Position numbers and translations under genes: made by a program
From: JANPBY01 sp963805505
GTDB taxonomy: Bacteria > Actinomycetota > Actinomycetes > DATJPE01
Assembly: GCA_963805505.1 (NCBI GenBank)
Contig: CAWDUP010000002.1
Span: forward strand, 744,001 to 808,000
Length of the DNA: 64,000 bases
Reading direction: 5' to 3'
Shown: positions 1 through 8,534 of the stretch, one piece after another
Position numbering within the stretch: the stretch's first letter is position 1
Layout: every line of letters starts with the position of its first letter
The notes under the pieces: model-generated
The model's database searches: none
What the model saw: the letters and a program-made list of their open reading frames with translations, nothing else
Told to the model about the DNA's origin: nothing

Positions 1-355
1 CCAGGTCCTTGCCGTTCTCGAGGTCTTCGCGTTCGACGAGGTCGATGATCCGGTGAGTGGTGAGTGTGCTGTGTCCGGCATCCCAGAAGGTGACGACCTG
101 TCCGGTGCGCAGCTCGGTCGGGGCGATCGTGGTGATCACCACGGCATCCCCGGTGTTGAACTGCCCCGGCTGGACCGGCTGCCCGGGCTGGCGCTCCATC
201 GACCCGCTCGTGACGACCAGGATCCGCTGACCGTGCACGTGGTACCAGAGGGGCAGGCCGTACGCGAACAGGGCAACACTCAAGGAGACGGCGAACACGA
301 GGCGAAAGGTCCACCGTCGTGCTCGCCGTCCCCAGGAGATGCCTGCCGTGCTCAC
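1..355 (-). CDS. SipW-like signal peptidase I (partial, C-terminus off the left edge)
   Basis: Membrane serine protease of family S26 that removes signal peptides outside the membrane. Translating from the GTG at 355 gives a basic N-terminus, one hydrophobic segment (about residues 18-37), then VVTSGSM with the catalytic Ser at residue 52. A later TTHRI supplies His in place of the usual bacterial Lys, as in the ER/archaeal-type (SipW) enzymes. GGAG lies 8 bases before the start. It begins 20 bp after the stop of a TasA-like gene on the same strand, so the two are probably one operon of processing enzyme and substrate. The protein is cut after about 118 residues. Confidence 0.82.
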   Translation of the reverse strand, partial: MSTAGISWGRRARRWTFRLVFAVSLSVALFAYGLPLWYHVHGQRILVVTSGSMERQPGQPVQPGQFNTGDAVVITTIAPTELRTGQVVTFWDAGHSTLTTHRIIDLVEREDLENGKDL

Positions 356-374
356 GAGGATCGCTCCGCTTCGG

Positions 375-1019
375 CTAGTTGTTCCGGGTCTGCTCGGCGT
401 CGAACGTGAACGTCACCACGGTCGTCGCGGCCTGGAAAGCATTCCCCGTGCTCAGTGGGAGCGAGGCGACGACACAGAGGTCTTCGTTCGCACCGGCACC
501 CAGCGTGCGGTCGCCGGCCTGAGCCCCTTGGCTGACGCTGCCGAACAGGTCGTTGGCAGCACCGATCGGTCCAGGAACGTTGCTCACGACCAGGGTGCCA
601 CCCGGGTGGGCGCCGCCGGTGCACGCGGCAGCGTTGACACCGTCGTAGACCGAGAAGTCCAGCTGGTCGCGGAGGTTCTTGCCATCCGTGTTGTCGGCCG
701 TGGCTGTCGCCGCGTAGCGCAGGCCGAGCGTTCCGGTGTTCTCCAGGTTGATGTTCCCGGAGACCGTGTCACCAGGAGCCATGTTGCCGGCGTTGAAACC
801 CACGGTCGCTGGGCCGGCTGTCAGCTGGAGCGTTCCAGTGACGAAGCCGGCGCTGTCGACGGAGTCGCTGTCGGTGAACAGCGCGTTGGTCGTGAGACTG
901 CCGAGCGCTACGAGCGAGAGCCCGGCGATGCCGAAGGCCGCGAAGAGCCGGCGACGGCGCTCCTTGTCCTCCGGGGTGTCCTGCCGAGGTCTTTCGAACT
1001 CAGCGAGCAAGTCGTCCAT
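375..1019 (-). CDS. TasA/camelysin-like exported protein with SipW-dependent signal
   Basis: 214-residue secreted protein. Residues about 22-50 form an unusual signal peptide: an RRRR cluster, a hydrophobic stretch ending LGSLTTNALFTDSDS, then a VTGTLQL strand. This is the pattern of SipW-cognate exported proteins (TasA, camelysin, CPF_0494-like). The rest is beta-rich and Gly/Thr/Ala-rich, with NTG and GDT motifs typical of this fold. The start at 1019 has GGAAGGAAC upstream; a longer frame to 1106 lacks such a site. The SipW-like peptidase follows 20 bp downstream. Family members form surface fibres or are matrix proteins in Firmicutes; the role here is not known. Confidence 0.75.
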   Translation of the reverse strand: MDDLLAEFERPRQDTPEDKERRRRLFAAFGIAGLSLVALGSLTTNALFTDSDSVDSAGFVTGTLQLTAGPATVGFNAGNMAPGDTVSGNINLENTGTLGLRYAATATADNTDGKNLRDQLDFSVYDGVNAAACTGGAHPGGTLVVSNVPGPIGAANDLFGSVSQGAQAGDRTLGAGANEDLCVVASLPLSTGNAFQAATTVVTFTFDAEQTRNN

Positions 1020-1148
1020 GGTTGAAGTTCCTTCCCCCACAAGTCGGGATGACGTCGATGAACAGGTGGATCGCGCCGGGCGTGGTCTGACCCCCAGTTC
1101 TCCCATCGGCGGAGCCGGACGATCCCTTGAATCGCCTACCCTGGTGAG

Positions 1149-2228
1149 GTGCCCCCCGACGTGGTTCTGCGCTCAGTCCTGAGCGGCGTGCCCGACTATC
1201 GGGCGGGTCGTCCGGCGCCAGAGGGCGCCTACAAGATCTCCTCCAACGAGAATCCCTACCCACCGCTGCCCTCGGTGATCGAGGCACTCACCCGTTCGGC
1301 TCAATCGGTGAACCGTTATCCGGACTTCGCGTCGACGGCCCTGGTCACCCGCTTGGCGCAGCGTTTCGAGGTGCCCGTGTCCGACGTGGCGGTGGGCACG
1401 GGATCGGTGGGGGTCTGCCAGCAGATCGTCCAGTCGGTCGCCGGCCCCGGAGACGAAGTCGTGTTCGCCTGGCGTTCCTTCGAGGCCTATCCGATCATCG
1501 TGCAGGTCGCCGGTGCGACGGCCGTCCGCGTGCCCCTGCTCGAGGATGCGAGCCACGACCTGGACGCGATGAGCGCGGCCATCACGCCGCGGACCCGGCT
1601 GGTGCTCGTCTGCAACCCCAACAACCCGACCGGGACCGCCGTACGCAGGGCGCCGCTCGAGGCGTTCCTCGATTCAGTGCCTCGCGAGGTGCTCGTCGTC
1701 GTGGACGAGGCCTACCGAGAGTTCATCACTGACACTGAGGTCCCTGATGGCCTCGACCTCTACCGGGACCGCCCGAATGTCGCCGTGCTCAGAACCTTCT
1801 CCAAGGCCTACGGCCTCGCTGCGCTCAGGGTCGGTTTCGCCATTGCCCATGAGCCGGTTGCCGCAGCCCTGCGCAAGACTGCCGTTCCGTTCGGAGTGTC
1901 CACGCTGGCCCAGGATGCCGCCGTGGCATCACTCGACGCGGAGGACGAGTTGTTGGTGCGGGTCGAGGCGCTCGTGGCGGAGCGAGCCCGGGTGTGTGAT
2001 CTGCTGCGCGAGCAGGGCTGGGACGTCCCCGAGACTCAGGCCAACTTCGTCTGGCTTCCCACCGGCGAGGCTTCAATGGAGTTCGCGCAGACCTGCGCCG
2101 AGGCTGGCGTCGTGGTGCGACCGTTCCCCGGCGAGGGGGTGCGGGTGACCATAGGTGAGCCGCAGGCCACGGACCGTTTCTTGAAGGTGGCGGGCGGCTT
2201 CCTCGACACCCGCAGAGACAGCCGCTGA
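1149..2228 (+). CDS. pat: Histidinol-phosphate/aromatic amino acid aminotransferase
   Basis: 359-residue PLP-dependent class I/II aminotransferase. It shows the SSNENPYPP N-terminal motif, VGTGSVGVCQQI, the PLP-contacting CNPNNPTGT, VVVDEAYREF, and the Schiff-base Lys in TFSKAYGL at about residue 219. These match the actinobacterial Pat/HisC2 group, which transfers amino groups to aromatic 2-oxo acids and is close to HisC. No other his gene is nearby, so the aromatic (Phe/Tyr) role is more likely than histidine synthesis; this is inference. The GTG start at 1149 gives the family length. Divergent from the TasA-like gene. Confidence 0.85.
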   Translation: MPPDVVLRSVLSGVPDYRAGRPAPEGAYKISSNENPYPPLPSVIEALTRSAQSVNRYPDFASTALVTRLAQRFEVPVSDVAVGTGSVGVCQQIVQSVAGPGDEVVFAWRSFEAYPIIVQVAGATAVRVPLLEDASHDLDAMSAAITPRTRLVLVCNPNNPTGTAVRRAPLEAFLDSVPREVLVVVDEAYREFITDTEVPDGLDLYRDRPNVAVLRTFSKAYGLAALRVGFAIAHEPVAAALRKTAVPFGVSTLAQDAAVASLDAEDELLVRVEALVAERARVCDLLREQGWDVPETQANFVWLPTGEASMEFAQTCAEAGVVVRPFPGEGVRVTIGEPQATDRFLKVAGGFLDTRRDSR

Positions 2229-2234
2229 GACCGA

Positions 2235-3200
2235 TCAGTCGCAGCCCGGTTCACCCGAGTCGCCTGTCTCCATGACGGGGATCTCGACGGCAGCGGCTGG
2301 CGGCCGTTCACCGCGAACGACGAGGGCGACGCCGGCCACCACGACGGTCCCACCCAGCACGGTCCACCGGGTGAGCGGCTCGGAGAGGATCAGCACGCCA
2401 AGGAGCACCGCCACCACCGGATTGACGTAGGCGTAGGTGGAGGCCAGTGAGATCGGGGCATGGCCGATGACCCAGACGAAGGCCGTGAAGCCCACCAGGG
2501 ACCCGATCAGGACGAGATAGAACCAGGCGCCGATCGAGCGGGCGCTGTAGGTGCCCCAACCGACGTCTTCGCCGTGCAGGACGCCCAGCACGGTCAGGAT
2601 GACGCTTCCGCAGAGCATCTCGTAGCACGTGAGGACGCGGGCGTCGCGAGGCAGCGGGAGGCGACCGGTCAAGAAGGTGCCCAACGCCCAGCAGAACGTA
2701 CCCACCAAGACGATGCCGACCGCGACCAGCTGAGCGCTCCCGGTCCAGCCGCCGGGAAGGACCAGTACGGCAAGGCCGGCGAATCCGACAAGCACCCCCG
2801 TCACGGTGGAGGAGGACGGCCGCTCGCCGGAAGCGCGGCGAAGGATGACGACCCACAAAGGTGTGGCCGCCACCAGCATGGCCGCCAGACCCGAGGGAAT
2901 GCGGGCCTCGGCCAGGGTCACTCCGCCCAGGCCGATCCCGAGCAGCAAGAAGGCGATGAGCGAGGTAGCGAGCAACTCGCGCCGAGTGATGCGCAGCACG
3001 CCAAAACCGTTTCGCACCAAAAGATATCCGGCCATCAACAAGCCAGCCGCCAAGAATCGACTGCCCATCGCGAGCAGCGGAGGCATCGACTCGATGAGGA
3101 TCGCGATGCCCAGGTAGGTCGAGCCCCAGACGACGTAGACGATCGACAGCGCGGTCCACACCTGGCCCGTGCTCGCACGCTGCTCACTGGCCGTCGGCAC
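2235..3200 (-). CDS. EamA/DMT-family transporter
   Basis: About 321-residue membrane protein of the drug/metabolite transporter superfamily. It has about ten hydrophobic segments in two EamA repeats: VVWGSTYLGIAI in the first, and TAFVWVIGHAPISLASTYAYVNPVVA and ILSEPLTRWT stretches in the second. The GTG at 3200 (GAGG 8 bases upstream) is preferred because it follows the stop of the upstream MFS gene by 14 bp; the longer frame would run into that gene. Co-directional with the MFS exporter, so they may share a transcript. Substrate unknown; relatives export amino acids or metabolites. Ends 7 bp from the convergent aminotransferase. Confidence 0.85.
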   Translation of the reverse strand: MPTASEQRASTGQVWTALSIVYVVWGSTYLGIAILIESMPPLLAMGSRFLAAGLLMAGYLLVRNGFGVLRITRRELLATSLIAFLLLGIGLGGVTLAEARIPSGLAAMLVAATPLWVVILRRASGERPSSSTVTGVLVGFAGLAVLVLPGGWTGSAQLVAVGIVLVGTFCWALGTFLTGRLPLPRDARVLTCYEMLCGSVILTVLGVLHGEDVGWGTYSARSIGAWFYLVLIGSLVGFTAFVWVIGHAPISLASTYAYVNPVVAVLLGVLILSEPLTRWTVLGGTVVVAGVALVVRGERPPAAAVEIPVMETGDSGEPGCD

Positions 3201-3214
3201 CTGCCGATCCTCGC

Positions 3215-4642
3215 CTACGGGTGTCGCACCCTCCGCGGCAGGCCAACTCCGGCGGCGATGGCTCCCGCGACGCACAACCCGGCGGCAGCCACCATGGAGG
3301 GCCCGAAGGCGCTCGGGCTGCCGACCTCCTCGCCGCCCAGGGATCCGGCCAGCGGGAGCACCGCGATCGTCAGGAGGCTGCCGACCCGGGCAATGGCGTT
3401 GTTGGCGCCCGACGCCACCCCGGATCGATCCGGCGGCACGTCACCCAGCGCGGTGGTCGTCACAGGAGCGACGACGAGCACCAGACCGAGACCGAACAGC
3501 GTCATCGGGGCGATCACTCCCAGCCAGAAGGAGGAGCCGGGACTCACTCGCGAGAGCAGCAAGAGCGCGCCGGCCATCACCGACGGCCCGGTGACGAGCA
3601 GAATGCGCGGGCCGAGCACGGGCACCAGGCCACCGACCCGCGACGACAACAACGCCAAGGCAATAGTGAGCGGGATCCCGACCAACCCCGACTGCAGCGC
3701 GCTGTAGCCGAGGTCCCTCTGGACGTGCACGATGAGCAGGAACAGCGCGGCCCCCATGGCGCCGTACACGACGAAAGTCACCAGATTGGCCACGGTGAAG
3801 GTCCGGACGCGGAAGAGGCTGGGAGGCAGCATCGGGGCAGCGCTCTTGGCCTCGACGACGCCGAATGCGATCAGCAGGAGGACCCCACTGCCAGTCATGC
3901 CGAGGAGCTGGGGCAAGGACAGCCGCTCGACCTCGATGAGCGGATAGACGATGAGCCCCAGAGCGGAAGCGGCGAGCACAACCCCTGGCACGTCGAGCTG
4001 GCGGATGAGTCCTCCCGGCGTACGCCTGCCCGGCAGCGCCATCACACCGGTCCGGGTGAACCACCACGCAAGCAGCAGCAGCGGCGGGTTGATGAGGAAG
4101 ATCGCGCGCCATCCCCAGCTGACCGAGTCGACGAGCAGGCCTCCGACCAGCGGGCCGAGGGCGGTGAACAGCCCACTGAGCCCTGACCAGGCCCCGATGG
4201 CGCGACCACGGTCGGCGCCGACGAACGATCCGCTGAGGATGGCCAGCGATCCGGGCACCAACAGCGCAGCGGCAACTCCCTGCAGCAGCCGCCCCACGAC
4301 GAGGAGAGGCGCCGTCGGCGCGAAGGCACACATCGTCGAGGTGAGGGCAAAGCCGAACAGCCCCCAGACGAAGACCAACCGACGCCCGAGGAGGTCGCCG
4401 AGAGATCCGCCGACGAGAACCAGCGCGCCCAGGGTCAGCAGGTATCCGTCGAGGATCCATTGCAGCGTCGAGAATCCTCCCCCTAGATCCGCCCCCATCC
4501 TGGGCAGCGCCACTGTGACCACACTGGAATCGAGAAAGGCCACCCCGGAGGCGATGATCGTCGCGGCGAGCGTGCGCCGCGCCCGGGGGCTGCCCCAGTC
4601 GAGGGGCACCGACGAGTCGCGGTCAGCGGGCGGGTTCGTCAT
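3215..4642 (-). CDS. MFS transporter, DHA2 (14-helix) drug exporter family
   Basis: About 475-residue inner-membrane proton antiporter of the EmrB/QacA type. SGVAFLDSSVVTVALPRMG in helix 1 is the DHA2 motif carrying a membrane Asp. GGSLGDLLGRRLVF is MFS motif A between helices 2 and 3, and GALGPLVGG-like motif C (TALGPLVGGLLV) is in helix 5. The start at 4642 (MTNPPADR) was chosen over 4669 by comparison with family N-termini; the ribosome site is weak for both. Followed after 14 bp by the EamA transporter. Substrate cannot be read from the sequence. Confidence 0.85.
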   Translation of the reverse strand: MTNPPADRDSSVPLDWGSPRARRTLAATIIASGVAFLDSSVVTVALPRMGADLGGGFSTLQWILDGYLLTLGALVLVGGSLGDLLGRRLVFVWGLFGFALTSTMCAFAPTAPLLVVGRLLQGVAAALLVPGSLAILSGSFVGADRGRAIGAWSGLSGLFTALGPLVGGLLVDSVSWGWRAIFLINPPLLLLAWWFTRTGVMALPGRRTPGGLIRQLDVPGVVLAASALGLIVYPLIEVERLSLPQLLGMTGSGVLLLIAFGVVEAKSAAPMLPPSLFRVRTFTVANLVTFVVYGAMGAALFLLIVHVQRDLGYSALQSGLVGIPLTIALALLSSRVGGLVPVLGPRILLVTGPSVMAGALLLLSRVSPGSSFWLGVIAPMTLFGLGLVLVVAPVTTTALGDVPPDRSGVASGANNAIARVGSLLTIAVLPLAGSLGGEEVGSPSAFGPSMVAAAGLCVAGAIAAGVGLPRRVRHP

Positions 4643-4836
4643 CGCCCGAGAGCCTGGCACAGGCCCCACGACCCGCAGGGTTCGGCGTGGTCCGGCGTCG
4701 ACTGGTCCTCGGCAGGGTGCCAGGATGGAGCCGAAGGCCGTACTCCCGGCGCCATACCCCGCGACGGCGTACGGTCGCCGTGCAGGCCGCGATCTCGGCG
4801 ATCCCGAGGCCGGCTGACCAGCGATGAGGAGGCTGC

Positions 4837-5979
4837 GTGTCCGAGACGAGACCGGCTGGAGAGCACGTCGAGCTCGTCCAGCTCCTCACGCCCGAGGGTG
4901 AGCGGATCACGCACCCTGACTACAGCATCGACCTGACCGACGAGGAATACCGCGCGCTGTTTCGCGACCTCGTGCTCACCAGGCGCGTCGACCTCGAGGC
5001 CACCGCTTTGCAGCGCCAGGGCGAACTAGGGCTTTGGGCTGGCTGTCTCGGGCAAGAGGCGGCCCAGGTCGGATCCGGTCGGGCCATGCACGAGGACGAC
5101 TTCGCCTTTCCCACCTACCGTGAGCACGGCGTCGCGCTCACCCGAGGCGTAGACCCGCTGTCCTTGCTCGGTTTGTTCCGCGGCGTCTCCAACGGAGGCT
5201 GGAACCCCTTCGAGCGAAACTTCGCGCTCTACACGATCGTGATCGGCAACCAGTGCCTGCATGCAGTCGGTTATGCGATGGGTGCTCAGATGGAGGCGGC
5301 GAGGTCCGGGGACTCGGAGCACTCGGCCGCCGTCGTCGCCTACTTCGGTGACGGTGCGTCGAGCCAGGGGGATGTCAACGAGTCCTTCATCTGGGCCAGC
5401 GTGTTCAACGCCCCAGTGGTGTTCTTCTGCCAGAACAACCAGTGGGCCATCTCCGAACCCTTGGAGAAGCAGACTCGTATCCCGCTCTACCGGCGGGCCA
5501 ACGGATTCGGTTTCCCGGGCGTCCGGGTGGACGGCAACGACGTCTTGGCGGTCCTCGCGGTCACCAGGGCACATCTGCAGGCTGCTCGCGAAGGAGCCGG
5601 TCCGGCTCTGATCGAGGCGTTCACCTACCGGATGGGGGCGCACACGACGTCGGACGACCCGACGCGCTACCGGCTGGCCAGCGACCTCGAGGCCTGGAAG
5701 CTCAAGGACCCGATCGAACGGATGCGGTCGTTCCTCTGGAAGAACCAGCTCGTCGATCAAGCGTTCTTCGACGCGCTGGACGTGGAGTCGGAGGAACTGG
5801 CGGTCCGGCTGCGCGCGGGGTGTCGGGCCATGCCGGACCCGGACCCGCTGGAGATCTTCGACCACGTGTATTCGGGGCCGCACTCCCTGGTCAGCGAGGA
5901 ACGCGCAGCCTTCGCGCACTATCTCGAGTCCTTCGAAGGAGCCGACGAGCACGCGGTCCCGCAAGGAGCGACCCGATGA
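4837..5979 (+). CDS. bkdA: 2-oxo-acid dehydrogenase E1 component, alpha subunit
   Basis: 380-residue thiamine-diphosphate subunit of a branched-chain 2-oxo-acid (or pyruvate) dehydrogenase complex. The ThDP/Mg motif runs from GDGASSQGD to CQNNQW (about residues 170-203). The FPTYREHG and YRMGAHTTSDDPTRYR phosphorylation-loop regions are present. First gene of a three-gene operon; its stop overlaps the E1-beta start as ATGA. The same layout in mycobacteria (once called pdhABC) is the branched-chain enzyme, so bkd naming is favoured, but pyruvate cannot be excluded from sequence alone. Starts at GTG. Confidence 0.88.
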   Translation: MSETRPAGEHVELVQLLTPEGERITHPDYSIDLTDEEYRALFRDLVLTRRVDLEATALQRQGELGLWAGCLGQEAAQVGSGRAMHEDDFAFPTYREHGVALTRGVDPLSLLGLFRGVSNGGWNPFERNFALYTIVIGNQCLHAVGYAMGAQMEAARSGDSEHSAAVVAYFGDGASSQGDVNESFIWASVFNAPVVFFCQNNQWAISEPLEKQTRIPLYRRANGFGFPGVRVDGNDVLAVLAVTRAHLQAAREGAGPALIEAFTYRMGAHTTSDDPTRYRLASDLEAWKLKDPIERMRSFLWKNQLVDQAFFDALDVESEELAVRLRAGCRAMPDPDPLEIFDHVYSGPHSLVSEERAAFAHYLESFEGADEHAVPQGATR

Positions 5980-6959
5980 GCGCGCAGACGCTGACCATGG
6001 CCAAGGCGCTCAACCTGAGCCTTCGACGATGCCTGGAGAAGGACGACTCGACGCTGATCATGGGCGAGGACGTGGGCAAGCTCGGTGGAGTGTTCCGGGT
6101 CACCGACGGTTTGCAGAAAGACTTCGGTGAACACCGCGTCATCGACACCCCCCTCGCCGAGAGCGCAATCCTCGGGACCGCGATCGGGCTGGCGATGCAC
6201 GGCCACCGGCCCATCGTCGAGATCCAGTTCGACGGGTTCGTCTACCCCGCCTACGACCAGATCGTCAGCCAGCTGGCCAAGATGAATGCCCGATCCCGTG
6301 GCCAAGTTCCGATGCCGGTCGTCGTCCGGATCCCCTACGGCGGAGGGATCGGCGCGGTCGAGCACCACAGCGAGAGTCCGGAGGCGTACTTCTCCCACAC
6401 CCCAGGCCTGCGCGTCGTTTCCCCCTCTCACCCAGCCGACGCCTACTGGATGCTGCGCGAGGCGGTGGCCTGCGATGACCCCGTCATCTTCTTCGAGCCG
6501 AAGCGCCGCTACTGGGACAAGGCCGACGTCGACGAGGACGATCCGGCTCCGCTTCCGATGTCGTCGGCGCGGGTGGCCCGCGAGGGCACAGATCTCACGT
6601 TGGTCTGTTATGGCCCCATGGTGCGGACGTGTCTGGAGGCGGCGGCGGCCGCGGAGGCCGACGGGTGCAGTCTTGAGGTCGTCGACCTGCGCAGTCTCTC
6701 CCCGGTGGACCTCGACCTGGTCTGCTCGTCGGTGGAACGCACGGGGCGACTCGTGGTGGTCCACGAAGCACCGGTCTGGCTCGGGATGGGCGCCGAGATC
6801 GCGGCGCGAGTGCAGGAGCGCTGCTTCTACTCCCTGGAGGCGCCGGTGCTTCGCGTTGGCGGCTTCCACTCGCCCTATCCGCCGTCTCGCGTGGAAGACC
6901 ACTACCTCCCGGACCTCGACCGAATCCTGGACGCGGTCGACCGAGCGCTGGAGCACTGA
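5976..6959 (+). CDS. bkdB: 2-oxo-acid dehydrogenase E1 component, beta subunit
   Basis: 327-residue partner of the E1-alpha subunit; together they decarboxylate the 2-oxo acid and pass the acyl group to lipoyl-E2. Shows the family's IMGEDVGKLGGVFRVTDGL start, DTPLAESAI, EIQFDGFVYPAYDQI and the C-terminal transketolase domain ending in FHSPYPPSRVEDHYLPD. The ATG at 5976 sits inside the upstream stop (4-bp overlap), so translation is probably coupled. The longer open frame to the left is only a shadow of E1-alpha. Length is normal for the family. Confidence 0.9.
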   Translation: MSAQTLTMAKALNLSLRRCLEKDDSTLIMGEDVGKLGGVFRVTDGLQKDFGEHRVIDTPLAESAILGTAIGLAMHGHRPIVEIQFDGFVYPAYDQIVSQLAKMNARSRGQVPMPVVVRIPYGGGIGAVEHHSESPEAYFSHTPGLRVVSPSHPADAYWMLREAVACDDPVIFFEPKRRYWDKADVDEDDPAPLPMSSARVAREGTDLTLVCYGPMVRTCLEAAAAAEADGCSLEVVDLRSLSPVDLDLVCSSVERTGRLVVVHEAPVWLGMGAEIAARVQERCFYSLEAPVLRVGGFHSPYPPSRVEDHYLPDLDRILDAVDRALEH

Positions 6960-6960
6960 C

Positions 6961-8439
6961 GTGTCGCGGATGCAGGACTTCAAGCTCCCCGATGTCGGCG
7001 AGGGACTGACGGAGGGCGAGATCCTCACGTGGTACGTCGCCGTCGGCGACCTCGTCGTGGTCAACCAGACCATCGTCGAGGTGGAGACGGCCAAGGCGGC
7101 CGTGGAATTGCCCTCTCCCTATGCGGGACGGGTCACCGCCCTGCACGCGGCAGCCGGCGACACCGTGGACGTCGGAACGGTGATCATCACCATCGACACC
7201 GAGCCGGACGCGGAGCAAGCCAACCAGCCCGACACAGGGCCGGACGAAGGGCCGGAGGCCCAGCCGGACGGTCAGCCCTCAACGAGTGCCGCTGACGCCG
7301 GAGCTGACCCCGCCACCGACGAAGGGCCGGACGCAACGCGAGGTCCGGAAGCAGAGTTCGTCCCGGCTGGCGCCGGCCCCAAGCGCGAGGCGGTCCTCGT
7401 CGGCTATGGCGTCCGCGAATCAGCGGTCCACCGGCGGCCGCGGCGGCCGGCGGGTGGGTCGACCCGACCGGTGCAGCCGACTCGCCATGGCGGGCTCGAG
7501 GTCGGTCGGGCAGTCGAGGCGAAAGCCGTGCGCGGGGACGGCCCCACGCGCGCCAAGCCCCCCGTTCGTCGCCTCGCCAAGGACCTCGGTGTCGATCTGT
7601 CCTCCGTGACTGCGTCCGGCCCCGACGGCACCGTCACCCGAGAGGACGTCCTCGGGGCGCACGGGCAGTCGCCCGCGGAAGGCGGGGTTCTCGAGGGCAC
7701 CGTCGAGCACGTGCCTTCGTCGGCCCTCGCGTTTGTGCACGGTGAGCGACGGGAGCCGGTCAAGGGGATCCGCAAGCACATGGCGGAGGCCATGGTGCGA
7801 AGTGCCTTCTCCGCCCCGCACGTGACGGAGTGGGTCGAGGTCGACGTGACCCGTTCGGTCAAGCTCGTCCGGCGTCTCCGCGAGACTCCTGGCTTCGCAG
7901 AGTCGCGGGTCAGTCCGCTGCTGCTCGTGGCGAGGGCCGTGCTGCTCGGTTTGCGCCGTACGCCAGACCTGAATGCCTACTTCGACGCGGAGGCGCAGGA
8001 GGTGGTCTATCGCGAGTCGGTGAACCTCGGCATCGCCGCGGCCACGCCTCGCGGCCTGATCGTCCCCAACGTGAAGGGGGCCGGGCGAATGTCCCTTCCC
8101 GAGCTGGCCCACGCCTTGGACGGACTGGTTCGGACGGCTCGTGAGGGCAAGACGACGCCAGCGGATCTCACGGGTGGGACCTTCACCATCACCAACGTCG
8201 GCGTCTTCGGGATCGACGGTGGCACGCCGATCATCAACCCCGGCGAGGGAGCGATCCTGGCGGTCGGCGCGTTCCGGGAGAAGCCTTGGGTGCACAAGCA
8301 CAAGGTGAAGGTCCGGATCGTGGCGCAGCTGACCGTGAGCTTCGACCACCGCCACATCGATGGCGCGCTGGGCTCGCGCTTCCTGGCCGACGTGGCCAGC
8401 GTCCTGGAGGATCCGGCAGCAGCGATCTCCTGGGCCTGA
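6961..8439 (+). CDS. bkdC: Dihydrolipoamide acyltransferase (E2) of a 2-oxo-acid dehydrogenase
   Basis: 492-residue E2 core. One lipoyl domain lies at about residues 4-80, with the lipoyl Lys in VETAKAAVEL at residue 45. An acidic/Pro-rich linker follows, then a peripheral-subunit-binding domain (RLAKDLGVDLSSV...GTVTREDV, about 203-240). The catalytic acyltransferase domain ends with the active-site HRHIDG. GTG at 6961 is favoured: GGAG is 7 bases upstream, against 16 for the in-frame ATG at 6970. E3 (lipoamide dehydrogenase) is not in the window. The stop codon begins a series of 16-bp repeats. Confidence 0.9.
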   Translation: MSRMQDFKLPDVGEGLTEGEILTWYVAVGDLVVVNQTIVEVETAKAAVELPSPYAGRVTALHAAAGDTVDVGTVIITIDTEPDAEQANQPDTGPDEGPEAQPDGQPSTSAADAGADPATDEGPDATRGPEAEFVPAGAGPKREAVLVGYGVRESAVHRRPRRPAGGSTRPVQPTRHGGLEVGRAVEAKAVRGDGPTRAKPPVRRLAKDLGVDLSSVTASGPDGTVTREDVLGAHGQSPAEGGVLEGTVEHVPSSALAFVHGERREPVKGIRKHMAEAMVRSAFSAPHVTEWVEVDVTRSVKLVRRLRETPGFAESRVSPLLLVARAVLLGLRRTPDLNAYFDAEAQEVVYRESVNLGIAAATPRGLIVPNVKGAGRMSLPELAHALDGLVRTAREGKTTPADLTGGTFTITNVGVFGIDGGTPIINPGEGAILAVGAFREKPWVHKHKVKVRIVAQLTVSFDHRHIDGALGSRFLADVASVLEDPAAAISWA

Positions 8440-8534
8440 CCTCAGTACCCGCTGATACGTCAGTACGTCCTGACCTCAGTGCGTCTTGACCTCAGTGCAC
8501 CTTGACCTCAGTGCGCCTTGACCTCAGTGCACCT
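8437..8534. repeat. 16-bp tandem repeats filling the space between two convergent stop codons
   Basis: Four exact-length 16-bp units, each TGACCTCAGTGC plus four variable bases, lie at 8471-8486, 8487-8502, 8503-8518 and 8519-8534. A fifth, diverged unit starts at the E2 stop TGA (8437-8452), with an 18-bp degenerate block between. The last unit contains the stop codon (TCA at 8524-8526) of the LamG gene on the other strand. The intergenic region therefore appears built from copies of the gene-end sequence. Confidence 0.85.

Noticed and set aside
2460..3707. Plus-strand frame of 415 codons
   Set aside because: Antisense of the EamA and MFS transporter genes; low-complexity Arg/Gln/Asp composition.
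8437..8534. CRISPR array
   Set aside because: Units are contiguous 16-bp repeats without spacers and no cas gene is present. The same reasoning applies to 9979-10062 and 51151-51228.
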